Source: Winogradskyella sp. (lineage in GTDB: Bacteria; Bacteroidota; Bacteroidia; Flavobacteriales; Flavobacteriaceae). Taken from it: DNA of 64,000 bases. The number at the start of each line of letters is the position of its first letter. The first letter of the stretch is position 1. The notes below the pieces were generated by a model that ran no database searches, was not told the DNA's origin, and was given only the letters and a program-made list of their open reading frames with translations. The translations under genes and the position numbers were made by a program. Below are positions 16,582-25,550 of this stretch, piece by piece. The stretch lies in NCBI RefSeq assembly GCF_028289625.1, contig NZ_JANQOM010000034.1:1-64000 (forward strand), written 5' to 3'.

Positions 16582-17596
16582 CCGTTTCAACACCTTCAAT
16601 AACATCATGTAACAACATTTTTTTTGCCTTGCTATCGCTAAAAACCTCTTGCATGTTTTTTACAATGCCATAAGGGATGTTGTTTTTTTCAAGATGAGAC
16701 ACCCAATACCTTGCTGTTTTTTGGACGATGCACTCACTAATTTTAAGGTTTAAAGCGACTCTTTTAGTTACACGTTGGGCATTGGTTTCAAACCCATCAT
16801 ATTCTATTTTTAAAAGATTATATAGATTTTCAAACTGTTTATCTGAACCAATGGCCAAAACAAGTAATTTGTCATCTTTTGTTGTGTACATATCTCCATA
16901 GGGTGCAATATTGGGATGCTGGGTGCCCATAGGTTGTGGAATATGCTTTTCCATTAACCAATTCGTCGCTTGATTTGCCAAAGAAGCCAATGCACTCTCG
17001 TAAAGTGATACTTTGATATGCTTTCCTTTACCAGTTTTTAATTTGTTAATCATGGCGCAAAGAATGGCTTCCTTTAAGTGATGCGCAGCGAGAATATCGA
17101 TTAGAGCCACTGGCATTTTCACTGGGTTTCTATTCTGTTCACCATTCATATACATAAATCCGGTTTCAGCCTGCAAAACCACATCAAACGCCGGTCTTTG
17201 ATTGTCATTACCAAAACCTGTAAGTTCTGCATAAATGAGCGTTGGATTGTAGGGCTTTAGATCATCATAACTCAATTTAAGTTTTCTAGCAGTATTCGGT
17301 TTATAATTGCTTATGACAATATCGGCATCCTTCAAATGATGAATTAAAATATCATAATCTGTAGCATCCGTTATGTTAAGAAGTAAACTTTCTTTCGAAT
17401 AATTTGCAGCACTATAATAGACAGATACAGGCCTTTCTTTAGATTCTGTTGGGAGTTTCCATGTTCTTGTAACATCACCATTGGTGAGCTTATTTTCTAT
17501 TTTAATAACCTTGGCACCCAACTCTGCAAAGAAAGTCCCTGTTAAAGGGCCCGCCAAGACACTTGACAACTCTAATACTTTTAAGTTTTCGAACAT
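16556..17596 (-). CDS. CaiB/BaiF family CoA-transferase
   Basis: This 346-residue family III CoA-transferase opens with LKVLELSSVLAGPLTGTFFA and has the typical ELGAKVIKIE segment. The probable catalytic Asp is at 167 (PVALID). These enzymes move CoA between acyl-CoA and free carboxylates, or act as racemases of the alpha-methylacyl-CoA type. It is somewhat shorter than formyl-CoA transferase and lacks partner genes nearby, so the substrate is unclear. It lies between two direct copies of the araC leader (16416-16553 and 17767-17913), suggesting either insertion of this gene or loss of an araC copy. Confidence 0.88.
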   Translation of the reverse strand: MFENLKVLELSSVLAGPLTGTFFAELGAKVIKIENKLTNGDVTRTWKLPTESKERPVSVYYSAANYSKESLLLNITDATDYDILIHHLKDADIVISNYKPNTARKLKLSYDDLKPYNPTLIYAELTGFGNDNQRPAFDVVLQAETGFMYMNGEQNRNPVKMPVALIDILAAHHLKEAILCAMINKLKTGKGKHIKVSLYESALASLANQATNWLMEKHIPQPMGTQHPNIAPYGDMYTTKDDKLLVLAIGSDKQFENLYNLLKIEYDGFETNAQRVTKRVALNLKISECIVQKTARYWVSHLEKNNIPYGIVKNMQEVFSDSKAKKMLLHDVIEGVETVRVKTALV

Positions 17597-17766
17597 AAGA
17601 TGATTTCAAAAAAAAGTTTTTATTCATCGTTAAGAAAAACCATGATTATCGTCTGTATTCATAGATTTTTCCTTTGTTACATTAATGATCACCAACGTTA
17701 AAATCACTTTACTAAGCTGTGTAAGGGTTCAATTTATCATGTGATGGTGGAACATTTTCAACACAT

Positions 17767-17903
17767 ATAAGCGAAGTTAGTGTTTCTATCCCAAGAAATC
17801 AATATGCAGAACTGCACAATTATAAACTTATAAACGGTTTAGCAAGATTGGAAAAGTGATTCCCATAGCCTACCTTTAATTTTGTAGTCATAAAACAACG
17901 TAC
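17767..17903 (+). promoter_or_regulatory. leader and promoter region of the AraC regulator gene
   Basis: This is the intact copy of the duplicated leader. The element TAATTTTG (17877-17884) fits the Bacteroidota -7 consensus TAnnTTTG and is identical in the copy at 16520. A TTG upstream (17848-17850) is further away than the usual -33 spacing, so the -33 box is uncertain. 17597-17766 shows no gene. Confidence 0.4.
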
Positions 17904-18764
17904 ATGGCAGCAGCACCCAAAACCAAGCACATTTATCAAGAGCAACTCAATACCGTTGTGGAATACATCCATAACCATTTGGATCGCAAAATTGATATCG
18001 CTCGGTTGGCTGAACTATCTCATTTTTCACCCTTTCATTTTCATCGCATTACGCGTGCCATGCTTGGAGAACCTATTGGCACTTACATTACCAGAGTGCG
18101 TATTGAAATGGCGGCTCGGCTTTTACGGTATTCTGACAATTCGGTAGAGCAAATCGCCTATAGTGTGGGTTTTGAGACACCCTCTTCTCTATCCAAAGCC
18201 TTTAAAAACTACTTTGGAATCTCGCCAAGTGCCCACCGCAACAAAAAAGAATTAGTAATCAAAAAACAGAACAGAATGACTACAACACTCAACATCAAAA
18301 CACCAAAAATTCTAGACCTCAACGATCAAAATTGTTTGTATTACACCATGTATGGTGCCTACCAAACTCTAGACTATGCCAGCGCCTGGCAAAAATTATG
18401 GGCAGAAGTGAAATCCCAAAAACTATTTACCAAAGGCATACAGATGATAGGCTTACCTTACGATGACCCAAATGTGACGGATCCAAACAAAACCCGTTAT
18501 GACGCTTGTTTGATCATCCATAAAGACGCCAAACCTAATGGTGACGTCGGTGTCAAAACCCTAAAAGGTGGTAAATATGCCATGTTCTTATACCAAGGGA
18601 GCTACAAACATTTCCCACAAGTGTATGACTATATGTTTAATGAGTGGTTGCTTAATACCACATATGAATTAAGCGATGCACCTCCAAGAGAACGCTATAT
18701 CAGCCATCCCGACCGTGTGGCCGAAGACAAGCTAAAAACGGAATTTTATATTCCGATTAAGTAA
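17904..18764 (+). CDS. AraC family regulator with GyrI-like effector-binding domain
   Basis: This 286-residue protein has two helix-turn-helix units at about 15-110 (IDIARLAELSHFSPFHFHR and VEQIAYSVGFETPSSLSKAF) and a C-terminal GyrI-like/SOUL-type ligand domain at about 127-286. This is the Rob/BacR-style architecture in which the C-terminal domain binds small molecules. The ligand and targets are unknown. It is divergent from the CoA-transferase gene across about 300 bases, so that gene is one possible target. Its leader is duplicated at 16416. Confidence 0.92.
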   Translation: MAAAPKTKHIYQEQLNTVVEYIHNHLDRKIDIARLAELSHFSPFHFHRITRAMLGEPIGTYITRVRIEMAARLLRYSDNSVEQIAYSVGFETPSSLSKAFKNYFGISPSAHRNKKELVIKKQNRMTTTLNIKTPKILDLNDQNCLYYTMYGAYQTLDYASAWQKLWAEVKSQKLFTKGIQMIGLPYDDPNVTDPNKTRYDACLIIHKDAKPNGDVGVKTLKGGKYAMFLYQGSYKHFPQVYDYMFNEWLLNTTYELSDAPPRERYISHPDRVAEDKLKTEFYIPIK

Positions 18765-18796
18765 CAACGACAAGCCATTCACTGAAGTACAATTAA

Positions 18797-18905
18797 GTGT
18801 CAGTTCGAGTGATTCCGAAATATGAGGAATCGTATCGAGAACTACTTTTAGTTAAATAAGAGTTCTCGATACGTCGCGCCAAAAGCGCGACACTCGAAGT
18901 GACAC
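18797..18905. repeat. palindromic intergenic element downstream of the AraC gene
   Basis: Outer arms GTGTCAGTTCGAGTG and CACTCGAAGTGACAC pair imperfectly. Inner arms CGTATCGAGAACT (18831-18843) and AGTTCTCGATACG (18861-18873) are perfect 13-base complements. It lies between convergent genes and may act as a bidirectional terminator or REP element. Related TCGATA and TCGAGAA words occur at 6640 and 62015. Confidence 0.75.
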
Positions 18906-18946
18906 AATTTTTTAGTTTTTAATGGTGTAAAACCACAATGAGAAGG

Positions 18947-21187
18947 TCAGCTAACTTGTTCTTCTAATTGTCGTTGTTTGAGTAATTTTTCAACCGTCAA
19001 TAAAGATACCAAATACGACAAGGTGGATTCCGCTCCTTGGTTAAGATTGACTCCATGTGCTTCTATACCGTCGTGACCACCACCTGTGGCTGGATTATAA
19101 ACAATTTGATGCAACACGTTATTACCCATAAACCAGGTAAAGGCACAGATAAGTAAATCGTAGTAACGGTAATCATTAGTCACTTTGTAAGCAATCTCCA
19201 AACATTCAATAAGCGAGGCGATTTCAACGGGTTGCTGACCAAATTGGTCAATATGATTGGTACTTTCCTTGGTGATTTGGCTACGGTTAGAAATCGGATT
19301 GATCATCCCTTCATGATACATATTGGCAATTAAGAATTCTAAACTCTGAACAGCAATGGTCTTGTACTTTTCCTTTTTGGTAATCTCAAATGCATAAAAC
19401 AAACCTTCTGGAATGTCACTGTTAGAATAACTTAAGTTATTCTCAAACCAATGCCATAATTCGGAAGCCGTATTGTCGTATAACTCACAGAGATAGTCTG
19501 CCAACGTCGTAATTCGCGATTTAAAATCGTAAGTGTTATTGGCTAGCATCAATCCTGAAAAAGCTTTGATTAATTTCCCAACAGCTCTTGGGGATTTTAC
19601 CTGTGGTATTAAAGGGATGTAAGTGTTTAAAATAGCTTTAGCGGTAGCTTTTGATTCTGGATTTGATGATTTACTATTAAGCACTTCACATAATCCTAAA
19701 ACAGCCCTTGATGCCGCTTCGTCGGTATTGACATAATAGTTCTGGTCGGTAAACTTACCAAACTCATCTACATAATTCAAAAATATACCATCCTTGAGCT
19801 GACACGATTTTATAAAGTTCAAATAAATCGCTTCAAGGTAGGTCACGGATTCATCTTCAGGATATATAGCACGATACTTTAACAAGACGTAAAGCGCTCT
19901 AGCATTATCATCCAAGGTATAGCCGTATTCCTTGTTTGGGTATTCAAAATCCGTAAATTGATACATGCCAATCTCATCAGTGATATTGATGAAGTGATCA
20001 AGATTAAGTTTTGGCTTTGTATAAACTAGTCTGCCTTTAATCTTCAAGATATCCTTAAAAATATCTGCATAAGCAATTGCAATATTTTCCCAAAGGCCTT
20101 TGCGCGATAGGATATGTGCCCTTATGCTTAATTCCTTTCTTAAAGCCTCGTCATCAATCAGTTTATTAATTTTTGAAGCCAAATCCTGGCTATCCCCAAA
20201 ATCGAACGACAATGCCGCATTCTGGTCTAAAATCTCCTTAGCGTGTGAAATTGGAGTGGTTAAAACGGCGCATCTGGCTCCTAGAGCATAGGTTAACGTA
20301 CCACTAATCGCTTGTAACGGATCTTTGGACGTAAACAAATAGATATCGGTCATTTCGAGATACTCCAATAACTCGTCTAATTCCAAAAACCTATTGATAA
20401 ACCGCACATTATCCTCCAGCCCATTTTCTCTCACCTTTTGCTCTAAGTATTCCCTGTAGCTCTCGCCTTCGTGCTTTATAACTTCAGGATGTGTTTTTCC
20501 TAATACAAAATATATGGTGAAATCGCGACGCGTCACTTGCTTTAAGGCATCTAGTGCCAATTCAATACCTTTATTTCTGCTCAGTAGCCCAAAGGTGCTT
20601 AGTACTATTTTGTTTTCGCAATTGTATTTGGCCTTTAAAACCTGAGGTGGTACTGACGGTCTAAGGTGAAATCCGTGAGGAATGATTTTAATTTTATGCC
20701 CAGGGATTTGATACGTATTTATCAATAATCGCATGGAATGCGCTGTCATCACAATGGCTAATTCACTGTTATTGATAAGATTAAACACTACGGATTGCAT
20801 TTGTACTTCTGGATTTGGTAATACCGTATGAAGTACCAAAACATATGGTTTAGTCAATCTTGTGGTTAATTCTAAAATATCTTTGCCAAATTCCCCAGAA
20901 TACAATCCGAATTCATGCTCTAAGACGACAAGTTTTATGGAATCATCCGCATTGATTTTTTCTGAAAGTGCTATATAGCCATCAATCGATTTTTCAACTT
21001 CAAAAATAACTTCTGGTGGATAGATTCTATCCACTTCAGAATGTTCATTGAGTGCCGCAACTACCAAATCAAAATTAGATTTAAATGATTTATTAATTGC
21101 GTTAATGGTATCTTGCGTAAATGTTGCTATACCACATTCTCTTGGTGGATAGCTATTTATAAAAAGGACTTTGGGTTTACTAATCAT
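18947..21187 (-). CDS. GT4-type glycosyltransferase with C-terminal helical domain
   Basis: This 746-residue protein has an N-terminal GT-B fold (about 1-375): NSYPPRECGIATFT at 11-24, donor-lobe motif STFGLLSRNKGIE at 197-209, and the acceptor/donor E/Q region PLQAISGTLTYALGA at 290-304. Residues 380-745 form a large helical domain resembling an (alpha/alpha)6 barrel. Family precedent suggests it transfers sugars, possibly mannose, in the cytoplasm. It overlaps the upstream GH130 gene by 8 bases, so the two are translationally coupled. The coupling hints at a mannose-containing glycan or storage cycle, which is inference. Confidence 0.88.
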   Translation of the reverse strand: MISKPKVLFINSYPPRECGIATFTQDTINAINKSFKSNFDLVVAALNEHSEVDRIYPPEVIFEVEKSIDGYIALSEKINADDSIKLVVLEHEFGLYSGEFGKDILELTTRLTKPYVLVLHTVLPNPEVQMQSVVFNLINNSELAIVMTAHSMRLLINTYQIPGHKIKIIPHGFHLRPSVPPQVLKAKYNCENKIVLSTFGLLSRNKGIELALDALKQVTRRDFTIYFVLGKTHPEVIKHEGESYREYLEQKVRENGLEDNVRFINRFLELDELLEYLEMTDIYLFTSKDPLQAISGTLTYALGARCAVLTTPISHAKEILDQNAALSFDFGDSQDLASKINKLIDDEALRKELSIRAHILSRKGLWENIAIAYADIFKDILKIKGRLVYTKPKLNLDHFINITDEIGMYQFTDFEYPNKEYGYTLDDNARALYVLLKYRAIYPEDESVTYLEAIYLNFIKSCQLKDGIFLNYVDEFGKFTDQNYYVNTDEAASRAVLGLCEVLNSKSSNPESKATAKAILNTYIPLIPQVKSPRAVGKLIKAFSGLMLANNTYDFKSRITTLADYLCELYDNTASELWHWFENNLSYSNSDIPEGLFYAFEITKKEKYKTIAVQSLEFLIANMYHEGMINPISNRSQITKESTNHIDQFGQQPVEIASLIECLEIAYKVTNDYRYYDLLICAFTWFMGNNVLHQIVYNPATGGGHDGIEAHGVNLNQGAESTLSYLVSLLTVEKLLKQRQLEEQVS

Positions 21188-22220
21188 GGCTAGGGAATTT
21201 TAATAGTTGTTCTAGCAATTCTGAAAGCTTCATTCTCGCTACGGCAATGGTATTATCTGCAGCACCGTAATAGATATAGAAATCATCTTCAAACAAACTT
21301 GTTCCTGAAGGAAAGCAAACGTTATTCACATAACCCACTTTTTCGTAAGGCTGATCTGGTGAAAATAAAGGTGTATTGAGCCTGTGCGTCACCTTCGTAG
21401 GATCTTTCAAATCCAACAATGCTACAGTAGCATGGTAATTTCTTCCTTTTGGAGTTGATTGTACACTATGATTAATAAGCAACCAACCTGCTTTAGTTTT
21501 TATGGGTGGTGCGCCAGCACCAATATGCATATTTTCAAAATCGAACAAAGGATCCATTAATATGTATTGATTGAGGTGAAATAAATAATCTTTCCAGAAG
21601 GCTTTATCCAAATCTGAAAAACTTTTAAACTTCACCCACTGCATCCCTGGCAATAATCGGTGTATCATCATAAAATGGCCATCGATCTTTTCGGGAAACA
21701 TTACCACATCTTTATCCCATACCTTATATTTTGTTTTATGAATCAATCCACGGTCGATATAAGTCTGCAGATGCTCAAAATATTTTGGGAAGATAGATCT
21801 GTTATTATCTAGCGCTATTTTATAGGATTGTAAGGACGCTGATGGTGTTATGATGCCGTGCTTTTCAAATTGTTGAAGATCAGTGCTCGTAGCTAAGCAG
21901 CCAAGGGCATTCTTTCCATCGTAACCAGTGTAAGTCACATAATAAACATCATCAATCTTTACGATTCTTGGATCTTCGACACCATGAATCTCGTAGTTCT
22001 TTTCTGGGATAAGTATTGGAATATCGTGTCTAGACTTTAAACTAATAGGACCATCAAATTCGCAATAGCCAATGGTCGAAAAATTGCCATCCTTAAAAGC
22101 ACGGTAAAGCATTTTCACATCGTTACCTTCTTGAATTACAGCAGGATTTAAGACTCCAGCACTTTCAAAATCGTGCGATGTGGCCTCTAAAATAACACCA
22201 AGCTTTTCTACCTTTAACAT
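21180..22220 (-). CDS. GH130 family glycoside phosphorylase
   Basis: This 346-residue five-bladed propeller enzyme of GH130 has the motif GVEDPRI at 80-86, whose Asp is the conserved active-site acid region, plus YRAFKDG and HYHATVALLD-type blades. GH130 enzymes phosphorolyse beta-mannosides to mannose-1-phosphate. It has no signal peptide, consistent with a cytoplasmic phosphorylase. The adjacent, overlapping glycosyltransferase suggests linked synthesis and breakdown of a mannoside. Homologues in this phylum are often mislabelled pesticidal protein Cry7Aa. The exact linkage specificity cannot be read from sequence. Confidence 0.87.
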   Translation of the reverse strand: MLKVEKLGVILEATSHDFESAGVLNPAVIQEGNDVKMLYRAFKDGNFSTIGYCEFDGPISLKSRHDIPILIPEKNYEIHGVEDPRIVKIDDVYYVTYTGYDGKNALGCLATSTDLQQFEKHGIITPSASLQSYKIALDNNRSIFPKYFEHLQTYIDRGLIHKTKYKVWDKDVVMFPEKIDGHFMMIHRLLPGMQWVKFKSFSDLDKAFWKDYLFHLNQYILMDPLFDFENMHIGAGAPPIKTKAGWLLINHSVQSTPKGRNYHATVALLDLKDPTKVTHRLNTPLFSPDQPYEKVGYVNNVCFPSGTSLFEDDFYIYYGAADNTIAVARMKLSELLEQLLKFPSHD

Positions 22221-22382
22221 AGCTTAAAATGATAAAAGCTAAATATATGGAAAATAAATGGGTGTTTTATTAACAAACTGATAATATATAGATATTAAAA
22301 TGGGAATTTTACAATAATCCTTAAGGTTTAGCCGTGACTTTTCAGAGCATATTTTAGTTTGTAGTCTAAAGTTTTTCATCAA

Positions 22383-23627
22383 TTAAGCTTTAGATAAAAG
22401 TTCTGTATATTTTCTTTGTAGATAATCCTTTTCTGAAGTGTTATTAACACGATTTAATGCATTTAGGAGATGGTCTAACGCCAGCTTTAGGTTGTCTTGT
22501 TCAGCATAGAGATCGGATTTTGCCGCATAGTAAAGATAACTTCGTTGTTCTAGTTGATCTGGATCTATCTGCTGAAAGTAATTATTAGATTTATCATAGT
22601 CCTTAATCTGTATACATATTACTGCCATTGTAAGTAGATGAATTGGCATGGGTTGTAAATTGTTAAGTGCTTCATACCATTGTAAGATTTTATTCCAATC
22701 CGTATCTTCAAATGATTTTGCTCGTAAATGTTCGGCAGCTATAGCAGCTTCGTAATGATAGCAGGAAAACACATCGGCTTTAACAGCTTTATACATAATG
22801 GTATTGCCTAATTCGACTAAAGGGAAATGCCAAAGGTTTCGATCTTGTTGTTTTAAATCTAGTATTTCATTATTGAGACCTATTTTTGCTTCTAACCTTG
22901 CTGAATGAAAACACATTAATGCGAAAAGTGCATAGCTTTCCGAAGTTCTAGTATCCTTATGCTTTAGCAGCAACTGACATAAACGCATGGCTTCACCACA
23001 CAAATCCTTACGTATTAATTGATCCTTGTTATTAGAGTGAAAGCCCTCATTAAAAACAAGATAGAGTACTTCCATAACACTTTCTAGCCGGTGTTGCAGT
23101 GCTTTTCCTTTAGGAATATGAAATTTTATGTTAGACTTTTGTATGGCCTTTCTTGCCCTAGATAGGCGTTTCTTAATAGTTTCTTCTTTAGTTAGTAACG
23201 CTGTAGAAATCTCTTTAATACTAAACCCAGAAATAGTTTTTAAAGCAAATGAAATACGATCCCTTGGATCTAATTTTGGGTGACATGCCGTGAAAACCAT
23301 TCGTAGCTGTGCATCTTCTATTTCAGAATCTAAAAATAATTCATTAATAGCGATAGCATCAGTTCCCGTTTTAATTGATGACCTATATTTTCTCTGAGTA
23401 TTTAATGCTCTAAAAATATCAAGGAGTCTGTTCTTTGCAGCTTTGGTCAACCAAGCTTCAGGGTGCTTTGGTATTTCTTTTCTCCAAGAAATACTAGCCT
23501 TAATGAAGGTATCTTGAACAGCATCTTCGATGATATCGAGATGTTTCAGCCCGAATATACGAGTTAAGACAGAGACCATCTTTCCACTATGATGGCGAAA
23601 CAGATGGTCTATGTCTTTATGTTCCAT
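22383..23627 (-). CDS. ECF42-like RNA polymerase sigma factor with TPR-like C-terminus
   Basis: This 414-residue sigma factor has region 2 at about 5-75 (EDAVQDTFIKASISWRKEIP), region 4 at about 110-165 (FSIKEISTALLTKEETIKKR) and a long helical DUF6596/TPR-like C-terminal extension (about 185-410). That architecture is characteristic of ECF42, which is regulated through its C-terminal domain and linked to DGPF proteins rather than to an anti-sigma factor. The DGPF gene precedes it and overlaps by one base, matching that signature. Confidence 0.92.
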   Translation of the reverse strand: MEHKDIDHLFRHHSGKMVSVLTRIFGLKHLDIIEDAVQDTFIKASISWRKEIPKHPEAWLTKAAKNRLLDIFRALNTQRKYRSSIKTGTDAIAINELFLDSEIEDAQLRMVFTACHPKLDPRDRISFALKTISGFSIKEISTALLTKEETIKKRLSRARKAIQKSNIKFHIPKGKALQHRLESVMEVLYLVFNEGFHSNNKDQLIRKDLCGEAMRLCQLLLKHKDTRTSESYALFALMCFHSARLEAKIGLNNEILDLKQQDRNLWHFPLVELGNTIMYKAVKADVFSCYHYEAAIAAEHLRAKSFEDTDWNKILQWYEALNNLQPMPIHLLTMAVICIQIKDYDKSNNYFQQIDPDQLEQRSYLYYAAKSDLYAEQDNLKLALDHLLNALNRVNNTSEKDYLQRKYTELLSKA

Positions 23628-23974
23628 TATTTATCGAAAACCATCACTTCTCTAATCTCTACAGTTCCACCTAAATCGTAATCTGGAAAGTCTTGTGCAA
23701 TTTCTTCTACGGCATCAAAATCTTTGGCTTCCACTGTGTAGTAGCCACCAACAATTTCTTTTACTTCAGCAGATGTTAAATCTGTTACCGTTCTGTTTTC
23801 CCCAACAATACGTCGTATTTGTGGTGTCAACGCTTCACCACCTCTTAAAATACCTGCTTGTTCCATTTTATTGCCCCAAGCAAACCATTTGCCCATTCTG
23901 CTCTGTAATTCTTCAGGTGATAATCCTAAATCTGCGTAATCGGCTCCGATGAAAATCATCATAAAATTTTTCAT
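23627..23974 (-). CDS. DGPF/YCII-related protein
   Basis: This 115-residue alpha/beta ferredoxin-like (YCII/DGPF) protein begins MKNFMMIFIGADY and contains GWFAWG-like KWFAWGNKMEQAG and GGYYTVEAKDFDAV. Such proteins are the standard partners and likely targets of ECF42 sigma factors, though their biochemical function is unproven. Its stop overlaps the sigma start by one base. A 220-base AT-rich region upstream should contain its promoter; I see no other feature there. Confidence 0.9.
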   Translation of the reverse strand: MKNFMMIFIGADYADLGLSPEELQSRMGKWFAWGNKMEQAGILRGGEALTPQIRRIVGENRTVTDLTSAEVKEIVGGYYTVEAKDFDAVEEIAQDFPDYDLGGTVEIREVMVFDK

Positions 23975-24194
23975 AAGTTCTAAAATTTAAAAGTTTATAT
24001 CCTTAAGACGTTTCTTAAAATATAAAAGGGGACACTTTTCTTATTTTTTTTAAATATATAAACTATAAACCACTTGAAAAACAAAATTAAAAGTGATAAT
24101 TATTACCATTTAATCGTATAAATGGCTATTCAAACGATTAAAAAGTCTATTATGAATAATTAAACATACTTTTCAAAATAGATACTAACCAATC

Positions 24195-24563
24195 ATGAAA
24201 TTGATAATCACGTTATTAGCTTTTAGCTTTTTCAATTTAAGTCTATCACAAGTTACTTTAAAAGATGAAGGTTTACATTTTGCTACAGGTGCTGTAATAT
24301 CTGCTGGAACTTATGCCTTAGTCTATTCAACAACAAAAAACAAAAAGAAAGCATTTTGGTATAGTCTAGGAATTTCTACTTTAGCTGGACTCTCTAAAGA
24401 GATCCATGATGGTTTTATTATTGATGGAAAATTTGATACTGGTGAATTTGTGGCCACTGCACTTGGTGGATTAACAGCCAGTTACACCTTTAATATATTC
24501 ACAGGAAAGCAAAAGAAAAAAAAGAGAGAAAAGGAGTTAGAAGCTACTAAGCAACGAGCTTAG
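24195..24563 (+). CDS. small exported YfiM-like protein
   Basis: This 122-residue protein has a Sec-like signal (1-18, ending SLSQ), a conserved LKDEGLHFATGAVISAG segment similar to the DKxxHF opening of YfiM lipoproteins, two hydrophobic stretches (about 32-45 and 53-64) and a strongly basic C-terminus (KQKKKKREKE). It may sit in a membrane. Function is unknown. Its 3' end overlaps the convergent YrpB-like gene by 17 bases. Confidence 0.65.
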   Translation: MKLIITLLAFSFFNLSLSQVTLKDEGLHFATGAVISAGTYALVYSTTKNKKKAFWYSLGISTLAGLSKEIHDGFIIDGKFDTGEFVATALGGLTASYTFNIFTGKQKKKKREKELEATKQRA

Positions 24564-25494
24564 TTACGATGTCCTTTACTGGTAGTATTTCTTTAGTATG
24601 CTCTATACTTGGTCCGGCTACCCAAACCGTTTTATAGGTTGCTTTCTTAGCAGCCTTCTCTGTAGCCTTCATACCAATTGAAAAACGTATCATCTTTACC
24701 CACTTTTTTAGTTTTCGGTTTTTGTTGAGAAGATTTTCTATCCAAGTGGCCTTAGTACCAATTTTTTGAACATATGGCGTATTGATGACCGTACAAGGTG
24801 TGCCCGAAATACGCTCGGTCATAATAATATCTTCAGCTCCATAGTCCACACAAGCCTGCTTATACTCTTCGGTAACATTAGCTTCGACTGAGGCAATAAA
24901 AGGGCTTCCTACGGATACACCTTCTGCACCATAACTCAACATTTCATCTATATCTGCCTTGCAACCTACTCCACCTGCTGAGATAACGGGAATTGAACAG
25001 TTAGCATTCAATTGTTTTATCAATTCTTCTGGCGAAAGATTGCCACGGTGGCCTCCAGCTTCATTATTAACTGCAATAAGTGCATCAGCACCCAATGCTT
25101 CAACTTTTTTAGCAAATCTTAAATCCGTAACATCACAAAACACTTTAATACCAACTTTATGGGCTTGCCGAATTGTTTCCTCTGGACTTCCAAGTGAGGT
25201 AATAATAAAGTCACAGCCTTCTTTACATAATACTTCGAGTTGTCCTTTGTACTTTATATTGGATTTATTGACTATTAAATTAAATCCAAATGAACCACCT
25301 TCAGCCTTATTCTTGTGCAACTCTTTAATTGCTTCCGATAACTCTTCGAGCGTTCTATAATTTAATGCAGGAATACAACCAGCAATCCCAGACTTCATAG
25401 CCTCTGTTACCATGGCCACATTAGATACCAAAAACATCGGCGCTTGTATTACTGGGTACTTGATGTTAAGTAATTCGGTCAGTTTTGTTTGCAT
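24547..25494 (-). CDS. YrpB/nitronate monooxygenase-like FMN enzyme
   Basis: This 315-residue TIM-barrel flavoenzyme has QAPMFLVSN near residue 17, NNEAGGHRGNL near 142 and the FMN phosphate-binding segment SAGGVGCKADIDEM followed by GAEGVSVGSPF. It belongs to the nitronate monooxygenase/enoyl-ACP reductase II superfamily. The AGGHRG motif is typical of the group, but nitronate versus other substrates cannot be decided. Length is normal. It stands alone, convergent with the YfiM-like gene. Confidence 0.88.
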   Translation of the reverse strand: MQTKLTELLNIKYPVIQAPMFLVSNVAMVTEAMKSGIAGCIPALNYRTLEELSEAIKELHKNKAEGGSFGFNLIVNKSNIKYKGQLEVLCKEGCDFIITSLGSPEETIRQAHKVGIKVFCDVTDLRFAKKVEALGADALIAVNNEAGGHRGNLSPEELIKQLNANCSIPVISAGGVGCKADIDEMLSYGAEGVSVGSPFIASVEANVTEEYKQACVDYGAEDIIMTERISGTPCTVINTPYVQKIGTKATWIENLLNKNRKLKKWVKMIRFSIGMKATEKAAKKATYKTVWVAGPSIEHTKEILPVKDIVTKLVA

Positions 25495-25550
25495 CGTTAG
25501 GAAGAATTTTTTCCAAATATACTAAAATATATTATGCATGCATAATACTT

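Noticed and set aside
18797..18905. Long hairpin as a riboswitch
   Set aside because: It lies between convergent gene ends and is a near-perfect palindrome, so a repeat or terminator is more likely.
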